Assembly (NCBI GenBank): GCA_035461245.1
Contig: DATHVP010000024.1
Span: forward strand, 1-5,460
From: SH-MAG3 sp035461245
GTDB lineage: Bacteria; Gemmatimonadota; Gemmatimonadetes; Longimicrobiales; RSA9
Reading direction: 5' to 3'
DNA length: 5,460 bases
Shown: piece by piece, positions 4,745-5,460 of the stretch
How positions within the stretch are numbered: the first letter of the stretch is position 1
How the letters are laid out: each line of letters begins with the position of its first letter
Position numbers and translations under genes: made by a program
Notes under the pieces: generated by a model
What the model saw: only the letters and a program-made list of their open reading frames with translations
Databases searched by the model: none
What the model was told of the DNA's origin: nothing

Positions 4745-5377
4745 CTAGAAGAACCGCACGCCGGCACCCACCGCGAACTGCCCGCCGCCGCGGTGTCGCG
4801 ACACGAGCTGTGCGCCGCGGGCGAAGAGCATGACGTCCGGGCCGAGCACGCCCGTCGAGAGTTCCAGCCCGGCGCCGAGGGCCGGTGCGGTGTTGGAGAC
4901 GGTGTCGATCATACCGGCGTCGCCGCCGACGGTGATGAACCCGCGCATCTCGGTGCGGAGCACACCGGCGGCCGGCGCGACGCGAAGCTGTGTGCCCCCG
5001 CGGCCCAGCACCGGCACCATCAGGCTGGCCATGACGCCGGCGGTCTCCTCCTGTTCCGCCAGGAAGGCCAGCTCGTTGCCACGCTGTGCGACGGGCTGCC
5101 ATTCGGCGGAGGAATGGCGGGAAAACAGCGCCTCGACGCGGACGCCGACGTCGCCGGCGCGCTCCACGCCAGCACTGACGAACACGCCGCCGTCCTCCGC
5201 AGCCACCATGTATCTCCGATCACGCCCGTACTCACCTGCGACGGGGTCCGGCGCCGGCGTGCTGTACCCGACCGTCACCAGTGCCTGATAGCGCTGGGCG
5301 GTCGCGGATGACGGCAGCAGCCCGAGGGCGGATGTGACGGCGAGGAGGAGGAAGCAGCGATGTCGCGTTTGAAGCAT
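4745..5377 (-). CDS. Predicted outer-membrane beta-barrel protein
   Basis: This 210-residue exported protein has the signal peptide MLQTRHRCFLLLAVTSALGL with likely cleavage after ATAQ (residue 28). The mature protein alternates hydrophobic and polar residues in short strands, such as RYQALVTVGYST (29-40), GVFVSAGVE (64-72), VGVRVEALFSRH (77-88), ETAGVMASLMVPV (111-123) and DVMLFARGAQLVS (181-193). It ends GQFAVGAGVRFF with a C-terminal phenylalanine, the usual signal for the outer-membrane assembly machinery. Size fits a small barrel of about eight strands. The function is not known; it could be structural or a small-molecule channel. A longer frame reaches 5449, but the ATG at 5377 has GAGGG five bases upstream and places the signal peptide at the N-terminus, so it is preferred. 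The inner-membrane protein gene follows 21 nt downstream in the same direction. Confidence 0.8.
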   Translation of the reverse strand: MLQTRHRCFLLLAVTSALGLLPSSATAQRYQALVTVGYSTPAPDPVAGEYGRDRRYMVAAEDGGVFVSAGVERAGDVGVRVEALFSRHSSAEWQPVAQRGNELAFLAEQEETAGVMASLMVPVLGRGGTQLRVAPAAGVLRTEMRGFITVGGDAGMIDTVSNTAPALGAGLELSTGVLGPDVMLFARGAQLVSRHRGGGQFAVGAGVRFF

Positions 5378-5460
5378 GGTGTCCCTCACGGAGTCGCGGG
5401 CATCGTGGGTCTCGGGAGGGAACGCCCCGGGACGACGGTCGCGTTGCATCGGTCTAGTCG

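Noticed and set aside
4562..5311. Plus-strand frame of 249 residues opposite the membrane-protein unit
   Set aside because: The composition is His/Arg/Glu-rich and typical of an antisense shadow. The minus-strand frames have signal peptide, strands, membrane segments and ribosome sites.
5378..5449. Longer start of the outer-membrane protein at 5449
   Set aside because: It would bury the signal peptide 24 residues inside the protein; the ATG at 5377 has a good ribosome site and a proper N-terminal signal peptide.

Overview
The window is GC-rich DNA with tightly packed short genes. It encodes an outer-membrane beta-barrel-like protein ending in Phe-Phe and secreted proteins with signal peptides ending in ATAQ or VHGQ. 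It also carries a GC-rich short tandem repeat array between genes. This suggests a Gram-negative, high-GC bacterium, and the style resembles Gemmatimonadota. That placement is an inference from style, not from a marker gene. No rRNA, tRNA, CRISPR array, transposase or phage gene was seen.

Layout from left to right. Positions 1-265 are non-coding: a 10-bp inverted repeat, a small hairpin, and an array of 7- and 8-nt units (131-246). Next on the minus strand are a small DUF1801-type protein (266-658) and a secreted DUF6263-like protein (790-1668). Divergent from these, on the plus strand, is an ECF41-type sigma factor with a fused SnoaL-like C-terminal domain (1823-2770), followed by a pyridoxamine 5'-phosphate oxidase-like flavoprotein (2836-3414). 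Converging on that pair from the minus strand is an AhpD-like carboxymuconolactone decarboxylase family protein (3411-3887). Its stop codon overlaps that of the oxidase in a shared CTAG. Further right on the minus strand is a two-gene unit: a predicted outer-membrane protein (4745-5377), then a polytopic inner-membrane protein of unknown function (4061-4723), 21 nt apart.

The most informative part is 1750-4000. ECF41 sigma factors are known to sit beside genes for carboxymuconolactone decarboxylases, oxidoreductases or epimerases and to recognise promoters of the form TGTCACA, about 16 nt, CGTC. Two copies of that bipartite motif are visible here. One (1758-1784, plus) lies just upstream of the sigma gene, and the other (4000-3975, minus) just upstream of the decarboxylase gene. 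By eye these are the only TGTCAC occurrences on either strand. The simplest reading is a self-contained regulon. The sigma factor activates its own gene with the downstream oxidase, and also the facing CxxC decarboxylase-family gene, with its fused C-terminal domain probably acting as the built-in regulator. The ECF41 family is described; the specific pairing with a PdxH-like oxidase in a stop-overlapping convergent arrangement is the part worth following up.
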